Assembly (NCBI GenBank): GCA_014239365.1
Contig: JAAZZB010000031.1
Span: 44,587 to 108,586 of the forward strand
DNA: 64,000 nucleotides
Reading direction: 5' to 3'
Source: Verrucomicrobiia bacterium
GTDB lineage: Bacteria; Verrucomicrobiota; Verrucomicrobiia; Limisphaerales; UBA1100
Shown here piece by piece: positions 38,956 to 46,799 of the stretch (position 1 is its first letter; each line of letters begins with the position of its first letter). The notes under the pieces are model-generated. The model saw nothing but the letters and a program-made list of their open reading frames with translations. It had not been told where the DNA came from and ran no database searches. A program made the translations under genes and the position numbers.

Positions 38956-39009
38956 GGTAGGGCGGTTTCTCCGAAACCGCCGCGGCGCGCTCGGAGAGCA
39001 CGCCCTACC
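38956..39009. repeat. REPIN-like double hairpin GGTAGGGCGGTTTCTCCGAAACCGCC-GCGG-CGCGCTCGGAGAGCACGCCCTACC
   Basis: Uninterrupted counterpart of 2144-2252; overlaps the 3' end of the next minus-strand gene. Confidence 0.85.
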
Positions 39010-40111
39010 TTTTCCTCAACGAAGCCAAGTACTCAATCAAGTCCACCAACTCCGCTTCCTTCAACGTCAAATGCAATCCCGGCGGCATTAGCGAAATTGG
39101 CTGTTGTGCGCGGCTTTTGATGTTCGGCTTCGCGTGCTTCGTCACTGCGCCGGTGGGGCCTTTCACGGAAATCTCATCGTCCGTTTCGCTTTCGATGATG
39201 CCGAAAGCGGCGTTGCCGTCGTTCATCAACACCAGCCACGCTTCGTAACCGAAGGCAATCCCCGCGCTCGGATCGAGGATGGATGCGTACAATTCTGTCT
39301 TCGGCAGTTTATCGCCAATCTCCGTCAACGCCGGGCCCACTTCGATTCCCGCATCGCCCACTTTGTGACAACGCGCGCACTGCACCGCTTCGCGCAAAAA
39401 AATCTTCGCCCCATTGGCAATGTCGCCCTTGCGTTTGGCTAACACCGCCACCGGCGGCAAAGGCTTTGCATTCGCGCCCAAAAGCGGCGGCAACACCTTC
39501 GCCGCTTCCGCCTTAATCGCCGGCCAACGCGCAGTGCTCAACGCAAGGCTCGCAGTGAACTTCGCGTTCGGCGGCAACTTCCCCGCCTTCGCCAAAGCCA
39601 GCAATTGCTTCGCGCCCGCCTCGAAATTCGCCAAGCCCTTCACCGCTTCCTTGCGCACGTTGACGTGCAGCTTGGCATCGATCACCAAAGGCGCGAGCAG
39701 CGGAATGACTTTTTGGTTATTGCTGTTCCCCAACGCTTTCGCAATCGCGGCGGCTTGTTTTGCATCCTTACCGGTGAGCAACGCGGCCACGGCTTTTTTG
39801 CCGTCACCCGCCAACACCATTCCTAATGCCTCCACACCGGCGGGGTCATTGGGATGCTTCACCGCCACGGCCAACAAATCCGCTTCGCGTCCTTTCACCT
39901 GGAATTTTTTAATCAACGCCACCGAACGCGCCTCGCCCCGCACCGCATCGAGCACTTGATTCAGCCTCTCCTTGAGCGCGGCATTGGAATTCACCAAAGC
40001 CGGTTCCAGCCGGCCGAGTGCTTCAATCAACGTGTTCACCCGTTCCGGCGGCAACGGCTCCGCAGCCGATAAATTGCTAACCAACAACAAAATGGCGATG
40101 AACTGTTTCAC
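39005..40111 (-). CDS. Exported c-type cytochrome, C-terminal module of PVC-type heme-binding proteins (HEAT-like + CxxCH)
   Basis: Signal peptide VKQFIAILLLVSNLSAA (GTG start); AVQCARCHKVGDAGIEVGPALTEIGDKLPKTELYASILDPSAGIAFGYEAW; terminal ELVDLIEYLASL. Confidence 0.85.
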   Translation of the reverse strand: MKQFIAILLLVSNLSAAEPLPPERVNTLIEALGRLEPALVNSNAALKERLNQVLDAVRGEARSVALIKKFQVKGREADLLAVAVKHPNDPAGVEALGMVLAGDGKKAVAALLTGKDAKQAAAIAKALGNSNNQKVIPLLAPLVIDAKLHVNVRKEAVKGLANFEAGAKQLLALAKAGKLPPNAKFTASLALSTARWPAIKAEAAKVLPPLLGANAKPLPPVAVLAKRKGDIANGAKIFLREAVQCARCHKVGDAGIEVGPALTEIGDKLPKTELYASILDPSAGIAFGYEAWLVLMNDGNAAFGIIESETDDEISVKGPTGAVTKHAKPNIKSRAQQPISLMPPGLHLTLKEAELVDLIEYLASLRKR

Positions 40112-40216
40112 ACGGGCATTATAATGGCAGACAAAAAAACCAGCCAGCATTGATGTGTGATAAAGTTGAAGATCGTTGGCGTGGGAATTCAGAAAATGAG
40201 TGACTGGGCGTTTCCA

Positions 40217-40343
40217 CCCTCACCCCAACCCTCTCCCTGAGGGAGAGGGAGAATGCGCACACACGAGGAGGAAAAGTAAGGCATTCTGGAAAAAGCGCGG
40301 CCCTTCGGTTTCCCTCTCCCTCAGGGAGAGGGCAGGGTGAGGG
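40217..40343. repeat. Inverted doublet CCCTCACCCCAACCCTCTCCCTGAGGGAGAGGG ... CCCTCTCCCTCAGGGAGAGGGCAGGGTGAGGG
   Basis: Two 9-bp-stem/3-nt-loop hairpins bracketed by CCCTCACCC/GGGTGAGGG. Confidence 0.88.
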
Positions 40344-40401
40344 TGAACGGCAACTCAATCCAATCCGTGAAAATCTGTGAAATCCGTGTCAAAAAAATGC
40401 G

Positions 40402-43400
40402 CTACAACCCCAACGCAATTCGGGCGAGGGCTTTGTCGCGTTCTTTGCCTTTGGGGATGAAATCGAGGGCGCGGAGGTAGCGGGGTTTGTCGGCTTCGGC
40501 GGTGGCTTTATCGAGGATGATGTCGGCGAGATACTTCGCCGCGTGCGTGCCACGACAACGCCAAATAATGTCGCGCGCGGCGGGGGTGTTGAGCTTGGGC
40601 GATGTCTTCAACCACGCGTCAAAGAATTTATTTTCCTGTTTGTCCGCGGCCAAGCCCAAGGCCTCGAGGTACCATCGATCTTTGCCACCGTGCGCGTTGG
40701 CCAGATACGCCCACAGCGCGGGGGCTTCCGGACTCTTGTGATGCCGCAGAGCAATGAGGCATTCGCGGCGGACAACCGGGCTATTATCGTCGGCCTTATT
40801 TCGGATAGAAATAAATGTGTTGAGCTTCAGTTGACGCAAAACGCGAATGGACAATGCCCGGATGTTTTCATCTCTATCAACAGCGGCCTTGATTAGCAAA
40901 GGGGTGCGGATGCCTTTGTTCTGAGCGAGCAACCAAAGGGCACGCGCCCGATGAGGTGGAGAGCCGTCCTCCAACAGCTTCAGCAAAATTGGGGTGGCCT
41001 CTTTTCGATTTTTTAATTCTGTAAATGCAATTTGCCGAACGGAGTTGTTTGGATTCTCCAAGGCTTTGACAAGGCCCTTGGCTGTTATAAAATCCAACTT
41101 CGGTTGCTTGTATCCCTTGTGCCCTTTGGGCGTGATTCGGAATAATCGGCCGCGGTCGAGGTCGCCCATTCGGTGGCCGCCTACGCCGGGGTCGTACCAG
41201 TCGGCGACGATGAGCGAACCGTCGGGTGCTACCTTCACGTCGGAGGGGCGGAACCATTTATCGCGCTTGGCGCCGTCGAGGATGTTGACGGTGGTGGCGG
41301 TGTAACCCGCGCCGCTGGGCTTCACAGGATACGCGCGAACGATGCTGGGGCCGGCGTCGCAGTGGATGAGTTGGCCGTGAAAAATTTTCGGCAGCAAGTC
41401 GCCTTCGTAAACGCAAATGCCGGTGGGCGAGCCCGCGCCGGTTTGGAGGAGGTTGGGCATCACGCCCGGATCGTTGAGATGCCAGTGGCGCAGCGGGATG
41501 GTTTTCTCGAGGTTGGTGCGTTTGGTCTTCCAGCCCGCGCCGGTGAACTCGTCTTTGTAGCCGTAGTTGCCGTACTCCATCACGTAGTTGATGCGCACGC
41601 CGCGGTTGCCGTCGTCGTCGTTGTCGCTCTGCCAAATGGTGCCGAAGCTGTCGACGGTGACCATCCAGTTGTTGCGAAAATTCCAGCCGAGCGTTTCCAC
41701 TTCGCTGCCGTCGAGTTTGCAGCGAAACACCATTCCTTCCTGATACGGCTTGCGATTGGCGGTGACCACATTGCCGGCAAGATCGATGACTGGTTTGCCG
41801 TTCTTATCTTTCAACTGTTTGCCGGAGTTGCCGAAATTGAAATACAAACGGCCGTCCGGCCCGAACATAAATTGATGAATCCCGTGGTCGTGCTGCGCGC
41901 CGCTGATGCCGCTAAAGAGCGTCTCTTTTTTGTCGGCCTTATCGTCGCCGTCCACGTCGGTGAATACCTGCACTTTATCCAGCGCGCTGACTATGACGCG
42001 TGTGTTTTTGCCATCCACCGTGCCGAGCACGCACACGCCGTGTGCGGAATCGATGTCGCGGCCTTGATAGAACACTTTCTTTTTGTCCGCCTTGCCGTCG
42101 CCGTCGGTGTCTTCAAGAATGAGAATGCGGTCGCCTTCGGGTCGCTTGTTGCGGTGGCCGCGATAGTTGATGACCTCGCACACCCACACGCGGCCGCGAT
42201 GATCGATGTCGATGTTGGACGGGCTGAGCAACATCGGCTCGGCGGCGAATAGCTCGACTTGCAACGCGGGATGGACATCGAGATTTTTTGTGGCATCCGC
42301 CGGGGTGCGACCGGCGGCGTTTCCCGGGCCACCGACCCGGGATACAGCGGCAAATTTCGGTTTCTCCGTGAATACGTGAAACTGCACGCTGGCTTGGTTG
42401 CCGCAGTTGCCTTGGTCGGTGCCGCCGTTATCGAGGCCGACGGTGGAATTGAATTTCACAAACTTGTGGCCCTTGGGCAGCGTGTAACTGACGAGCGAGT
42501 TGGCGTGCGCACCGATGCCGAAGGACACTGATTTGCCCGCGATACGCATTGGTTTGCCGCCGGCATTTTTGTTCACGTTTACATTGCCGAAACCGCTCGC
42601 GGCGCTTTTCCATTTCAACGAGGTCAAGCGCGTGGGCATCCCGGCGGCATCGATGAGCGTGGGCTCGGCCCAGTCAGCCCAATCGCAGCTGAAGCCATCG
42701 CCGCCGTCGGTGATGACGAGGTGCAGTTCCTTCGCACCCGCGATATTGGCCTCGAGCTTGGCGGGGCCGGATTTTTTGGTGAGCACTTTGGAAACCGCCG
42801 TTGCCTTTGGGCCGGTCACTTTGCTGGTCGGCTTGGGGCCGGGATTGCTTTTGGGCTTGGGACGGCGGCCGCCTTTTTTGTCGAGGTTCTCGTACAAATC
42901 TTTTTCCACTAACTTGCTGGGCACGCCGCTCGCGGGCACTTCGGCTTTGGCGACCCACACGATGGCGTTGAGGACGGTCTTGCGAAAATCGTCGTTGGCC
43001 CAGTTGAGATGATTGTGGCCGCCGGTGAAGCCAAAACCGCGTCCGCCATTGGCGCGCTCGAACGCCCACGCAACGTGCTGGCTTTCGCCCGCCGCGACTG
43101 ATTTGCGAACGGTCGGGTTGCCGCTGTGCGCGCCGTTGCCGCGTTTCATTGTGGCGGCGGGGGCGACGTCAGAGAGGATGGGCGTGACGCCTTTCATGCC
43201 CGGCGCGAAGCGCATATGAAAATACCATTCGTCGTTGGCCTTGAAGGGCTTGACGCCTTGCGTGATGGGATGCTGGGGGAGCTTTTTGAAATTGGCGGTC
43301 CAGTGCGGATTGACTGACAAATGAGTTTCAAAACAACCGCCCTGCCACGCAACGAATTCCTTGTTGCCCTTGGCCGTGGTGGGCTCCACGGCGTAATGAA

Positions 43401-43734
43401 TGGTGAGAAAGCCAACGCCCTTGTCCATGAGCTTGCCGAGCAGTTCCAAATTTTTCCCCTGCAACGCGGGGTGGCGTCCGCCGCCGTCGCTGTAAATCAC
43501 CACCGCATCGGCGCCATTGAAAACTGAATTATCCTTCGGCCAGCCGTTGAGGACGACGGTGCTCGCAACAAGATCGCTCGCGCCTTGCTTGAGGCATTTG
43601 GCGAGCAATTGAATGCCGGCGTTGTGCTCGTGCGAGAGCGGGCCGTGGCTCGGCGGGCCGGCGATCATCACGACCTTTTTGGGGGCGGCGAAGGCGGAGA
43701 CGGAAAAGGCGAGGAGGAAGATTAGTTTTTTCAT
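40402..43734 (-). CDS. ThuA-like + NPCBM-like + PVC membrane-bound dehydrogenase-type beta-propeller + HEAT repeats
   Basis: KKVVMIAGPPSHGPLSHEHNAGI (ThuA); GKSVSFGIGAHANSLVSYTLPKGHKFVKFNSTVGLDNG (NPCBM-like); VWVCEVINYRGHRNKRPEGDRILILEDTDGDGKAD propeller; HEAT-like C-terminus. Start at internal ATG 43734. Confidence 0.88.
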   Translation of the reverse strand: MKKLIFLLAFSVSAFAAPKKVVMIAGPPSHGPLSHEHNAGIQLLAKCLKQGASDLVASTVVLNGWPKDNSVFNGADAVVIYSDGGGRHPALQGKNLELLGKLMDKGVGFLTIHYAVEPTTAKGNKEFVAWQGGCFETHLSVNPHWTANFKKLPQHPITQGVKPFKANDEWYFHMRFAPGMKGVTPILSDVAPAATMKRGNGAHSGNPTVRKSVAAGESQHVAWAFERANGGRGFGFTGGHNHLNWANDDFRKTVLNAIVWVAKAEVPASGVPSKLVEKDLYENLDKKGGRRPKPKSNPGPKPTSKVTGPKATAVSKVLTKKSGPAKLEANIAGAKELHLVITDGGDGFSCDWADWAEPTLIDAAGMPTRLTSLKWKSAASGFGNVNVNKNAGGKPMRIAGKSVSFGIGAHANSLVSYTLPKGHKFVKFNSTVGLDNGGTDQGNCGNQASVQFHVFTEKPKFAAVSRVGGPGNAAGRTPADATKNLDVHPALQVELFAAEPMLLSPSNIDIDHRGRVWVCEVINYRGHRNKRPEGDRILILEDTDGDGKADKKKVFYQGRDIDSAHGVCVLGTVDGKNTRVIVSALDKVQVFTDVDGDDKADKKETLFSGISGAQHDHGIHQFMFGPDGRLYFNFGNSGKQLKDKNGKPVIDLAGNVVTANRKPYQEGMVFRCKLDGSEVETLGWNFRNNWMVTVDSFGTIWQSDNDDDGNRGVRINYVMEYGNYGYKDEFTGAGWKTKRTNLEKTIPLRHWHLNDPGVMPNLLQTGAGSPTGICVYEGDLLPKIFHGQLIHCDAGPSIVRAYPVKPSGAGYTATTVNILDGAKRDKWFRPSDVKVAPDGSLIVADWYDPGVGGHRMGDLDRGRLFRITPKGHKGYKQPKLDFITAKGLVKALENPNNSVRQIAFTELKNRKEATPILLKLLEDGSPPHRARALWLLAQNKGIRTPLLIKAAVDRDENIRALSIRVLRQLKLNTFISIRNKADDNSPVVRRECLIALRHHKSPEAPALWAYLANAHGGKDRWYLEALGLAADKQENKFFDAWLKTSPKLNTPAARDIIWRCRGTHAAKYLADIILDKATAEADKPRYLRALDFIPKGKERDKALARIALGL

Positions 43735-43750
43735 AAAGCGGTTTTTAATT

Positions 43751-43886
43751 TCCAATGACCAAAACCCAATGACCAATGAGCAATGACCAAACCCCAAGGA
43801 AATCCCAATGTCCAATGCCCAAGGAGTTGGCTTTGGTCATTTGGGCTTGGTCATTCCTTGGTCATTGGGGTTTGGGTGTTGGACAT
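43751..43886. repeat. 7-nt-periodic CAATGAC/CAAACCC inverted repeat
   Basis: CAATGAC-CAAAACC-CAATGAC-CAATGAG-CAATGAC-CAAACCC-... followed by a roughly complementary TTGGTCATTGGGG arm. Confidence 0.8.
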
Positions 43887-43894
43887 TTTTCCTG

Positions 43895-44596
43895 TCACTT
43901 CAAATTCTTAATCCGAATGTTCCGAAACTGCACGGTCATCGCCGGGCCTTGATGCAGTTGCAGTGCGAGCAAGCCGTCGGGGCGGCGGGCTTTTTCGTCG
44001 TTGTCCACGAGCACCGTCGTTTTCACGCCGTTGATGTAATGCACAAAATGGAAGCGCTCGGCGACGATGCGGTATTTGTTCCACTCGCCTTTCTTGATGG
44101 CTTTGCCGATTTCCTTGGAGTCGCCAAATTTCTCGGCTTTTTTCTGGAGCTTACCTTTGTCGTTCAAGGAAAGCGTGGTGTGGAAGCCGCGGTCGGAGAG
44201 GATGCCGCGGAAGGCTTCGCCGTAACAAATGCCGGAGTAACGATCGCCCGCCTCGAAGTCGGCTTGATAGCCGCCGATGCGCCAGCCGTCGTTTTCGCCG
44301 CCTTTTTTAAAGCTGCGATATTGGATGCCGCTGTTGCCGCCGGTGATTTTGTATTCCAGTTCGAGGATGAAGTTTTTTGTGGTGCCGCCTTTCCAAATGA
44401 TGAAGGTGTTGCCCTTCGTCGGATTGTCTTTGGTGGTTTGGCCGGTGATGGCGCCGTCTTTTACGCTCCAGAATTTGGGGTTGCCGTCCCAGCCTTTTAG
44501 AGTTTTGCCGTCGAAGATTTTTTCAAATCCTTTTTCTTCGGCAATGGCTTGAAACGACAGCGCGGTGACAAACAGAATGGTAATGAGTTTTTTCAT
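43895..44596 (-). CDS. DUF1080 / 3-keto-disaccharide hydrolase-like protein
   Basis: GFEKIFDGKTLKGWDGNPKFWSVKDGAITGQT; FILELEYKITGGNSGIQYRS. Confidence 0.9.
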   Translation of the reverse strand: MKKLITILFVTALSFQAIAEEKGFEKIFDGKTLKGWDGNPKFWSVKDGAITGQTTKDNPTKGNTFIIWKGGTTKNFILELEYKITGGNSGIQYRSFKKGGENDGWRIGGYQADFEAGDRYSGICYGEAFRGILSDRGFHTTLSLNDKGKLQKKAEKFGDSKEIGKAIKKGEWNKYRIVAERFHFVHYINGVKTTVLVDNDEKARRPDGLLALQLHQGPAMTVQFRNIRIKNLK

Positions 44597-44615
44597 GGTC
44601 GTTGGATTGGATGCT

Positions 44616-45461
44616 TTACTTGAACGCTTTCTTCAAAAACTTAAGTCCTTTGACGGCGATTTCTTCGCGCGTGGGTTCCATGCGCCGCCAGATGGCTGCG
44701 GCGCGGGCGATAACTTTCACATCCGTGGTGAAGCTCTCGATGACGACGTCGCCTTTGTAGCGGATGGATTTGAGCGCTTTGACGATGGGCGTCCAATCGA
44801 TGTGATCGTTGCCGGGAGTGCCGCGGTCGCTGCCGCACGCGTGAAAGTGGCCGAGCAATTTGCCGGCCTTGCGAATGGCGGCGGCTTGGTTTTTTTCCTC
44901 GATGTTCATATGGAAGGTGTCGAGGTGCAACTTGAGCACGGGGCTGTTGACGGCTTTGATGAGGCGCAGGCCTTTTTCGCAGGTGTTGAGAAAATCCGTC
45001 TCAAAACGGTTGAGTGGCTCGACGCAAATCTGCACGCCTTTTTTCTCGGCATAAGCGGCGAGCACTTTGAGATTTTTGACCACGAGCGCGAACTCGCGTT
45101 TTTGTTCCTTCGGCTCCACCGCATCGGCCTTGCCGACGACGCTGTAAACGGGCCCAATGAGCGACGGGCAACCGAGGTTTACCATGTGGTCGATAAGCGC
45201 TTTGCAGTATTTCATCGCCTCGCGTTGATCCTTGGCGCTGCCGCGAAAGTCGCGCCCGGGGCCCATGCACGCGCAGACCGAGCCGCACGCGAGCCCGTGT
45301 TTGTCGAGGGCTTTGCGAACCTTCACCGAGTCAATATGCTCGGGAGCCTCGATGGGAATCTCAATGGTGTCGAAGCCCCACTTCACAAACTTGGGAAAGA
45401 GGCTGGTGGATTTCGTCGTAAACGGCGAAGTGAATAAAAAGGAGTTAATGCCAAATCTCAT
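44616..45461 (-). CDS. Sugar phosphate isomerase/epimerase (xylose-isomerase-like TIM barrel)
   Basis: WGFDTIEIPIEAPEH; VQICVEPLNRFETDFLNT; LKLHLDTFHMNIEE; GHFHACGSDRGTPGNDHIDW. Confidence 0.9.
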   Translation of the reverse strand: MRFGINSFLFTSPFTTKSTSLFPKFVKWGFDTIEIPIEAPEHIDSVKVRKALDKHGLACGSVCACMGPGRDFRGSAKDQREAMKYCKALIDHMVNLGCPSLIGPVYSVVGKADAVEPKEQKREFALVVKNLKVLAAYAEKKGVQICVEPLNRFETDFLNTCEKGLRLIKAVNSPVLKLHLDTFHMNIEEKNQAAAIRKAGKLLGHFHACGSDRGTPGNDHIDWTPIVKALKSIRYKGDVVIESFTTDVKVIARAAAIWRRMEPTREEIAVKGLKFLKKAFK

Positions 45462-45510
45462 AACGTGAAGCGCCGATGCTAGGCAAAGGAGCTGGGAGGG
45501 TCAACGGATT

Positions 45511-46788
45511 TTATGAATGCCGCAGGGCCTCGATGGGGTCCAGCTCGGCGGCGCGGCGGGCGGGGTAAACGCCGAAGACGACGCCAACTACGGCGGAGAT
45601 GCCGAAGGCGAGTAGCACGGCGGGGAGGGTGACGATGGTTTTCATTTCGGCGAAATGTTCCACCGCGAAGGGCAACGCCACGCCGAGCACCACGCCCACC
45701 ACACCGCCGGCGATTGAGAGCACGACGGTCTCCACCAAAAACTGCGTGATGATTTGGCTTTTCTGCGCGCCGAGTGCGCGGCGGATGCCGATCTCGCGCG
45801 TGCGCTCGGTGACGGTCGCGAGCATAATATTCATAATCCCAATGCCGCCCACGATAAGGCTAATGCCGGCGATGGAGCCGAGTACGATGTTGAAAATGCG
45901 TTTGGTTTTTTCCGCCTGCCGCAGTAGCTCGAGCGGCACAATGATTTCGTAATCCATTTTTTTGTGCGCGGTTTTTAGCGCGGTGCGGATGGCGGGCACG
46001 GTGGCTTCCACTTGATCCACATCGGCCAGCTCCACCACCAACTCGTGCAGCTCCACGCGCTCGCGCATTGAGCCGCCGGTGGTGCGTTCGGTAAATAAAA
46101 TGCCCAAGCGCGCGTGCGCGGCGGCGAGCGGAACATAAACATTAGCATCAAGCGCACGGCCGACATTATCCTGCCCCGGCGCACGCGCGCTGGCGGCGGC
46201 CGTTTCGCGCACCACGCCGACGACCCGAAAAATCTGCCGGTTGTTCAGCTTCACTTCGCCGCGCAACGGATCGGAAATAGGAAAAAGTTTTGCGGCCATT
46301 GAATCGGTGATCACACACACGTTAAAGTGCGCATCCGTTGCGAGCAGGAAGCGGCCCGCAAGCAATTCCATTTGGCTCATCCGCAAGTGATTGGGTTGCG
46401 TGCCCCACACCGTGCCGGAGACTTCTTTGCGTCCGGCGCGAACGCTCATCCGATAGCGGCGCTTGGCCAGCGTGGCGGTGATGCGTGGGCGCAATGTTTC
46501 TTCCAGCAACTGAATGTCCGTCAATTTGAGCCCGTAATTGGCGGTGTAGGTTTGCAGACTGGCGGCGGTATTTTGGCCTTTCGGCGGCGGCACACTGCGG
46601 ATGATGACGTTGCGGCTGCCCAGTGCCCGGATAGATTCCTGCGCTTCAAAACTGGCGCCCTCGCCAATGGCGAGCATCGCGATCACGGAGCACACCCCAA
46701 AGATAATGCCCAGCATCGTAAGCAGCGAACGCATTTTGTGAAGCATCAAACTCTTGATGCCGAGATGAATGACGCGGATGAGGTTCAT
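45511..46788 (-). CDS. MacB-like ABC transporter permease (permease C)
   Basis: KMRSLLTMLGIIFGVCSVIAMLAIGEGASFEAQESIRALGSRNVIIRS; GGIGIMNIMLATVTERTREIGIRRALGA; ends PIEALRHS. Confidence 0.93.
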   Translation of the reverse strand: MNLIRVIHLGIKSLMLHKMRSLLTMLGIIFGVCSVIAMLAIGEGASFEAQESIRALGSRNVIIRSVPPPKGQNTAASLQTYTANYGLKLTDIQLLEETLRPRITATLAKRRYRMSVRAGRKEVSGTVWGTQPNHLRMSQMELLAGRFLLATDAHFNVCVITDSMAAKLFPISDPLRGEVKLNNRQIFRVVGVVRETAAASARAPGQDNVGRALDANVYVPLAAAHARLGILFTERTTGGSMRERVELHELVVELADVDQVEATVPAIRTALKTAHKKMDYEIIVPLELLRQAEKTKRIFNIVLGSIAGISLIVGGIGIMNIMLATVTERTREIGIRRALGAQKSQIITQFLVETVVLSIAGGVVGVVLGVALPFAVEHFAEMKTIVTLPAVLLAFGISAVVGVVFGVYPARRAAELDPIEALRHS

Positions 46789-46799
46789 ACGCAGCGGAC

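Noticed and set aside
40362-40390. AATCCGTGAAAATCTGTGAAATCCGTGTC as another heptad repeat
   Set aside because: Word-like repetition is present, but its spacing does not fit a 7-nt period, so it was not grouped with the heptad loci.
41173-42252. 359-aa plus-strand ORF
   Set aside because: Antisense to the propeller protein; no recognisable motif.
43735-43815. N-terminal extension MDIGISLGFGHCSLVIGFWSLEIKNRF of the 40402 gene
   Set aside because: It is the translation of the CAATGACC repeat; a good signal peptide starts at MKKLIFLLAFSVSAFA (43734).
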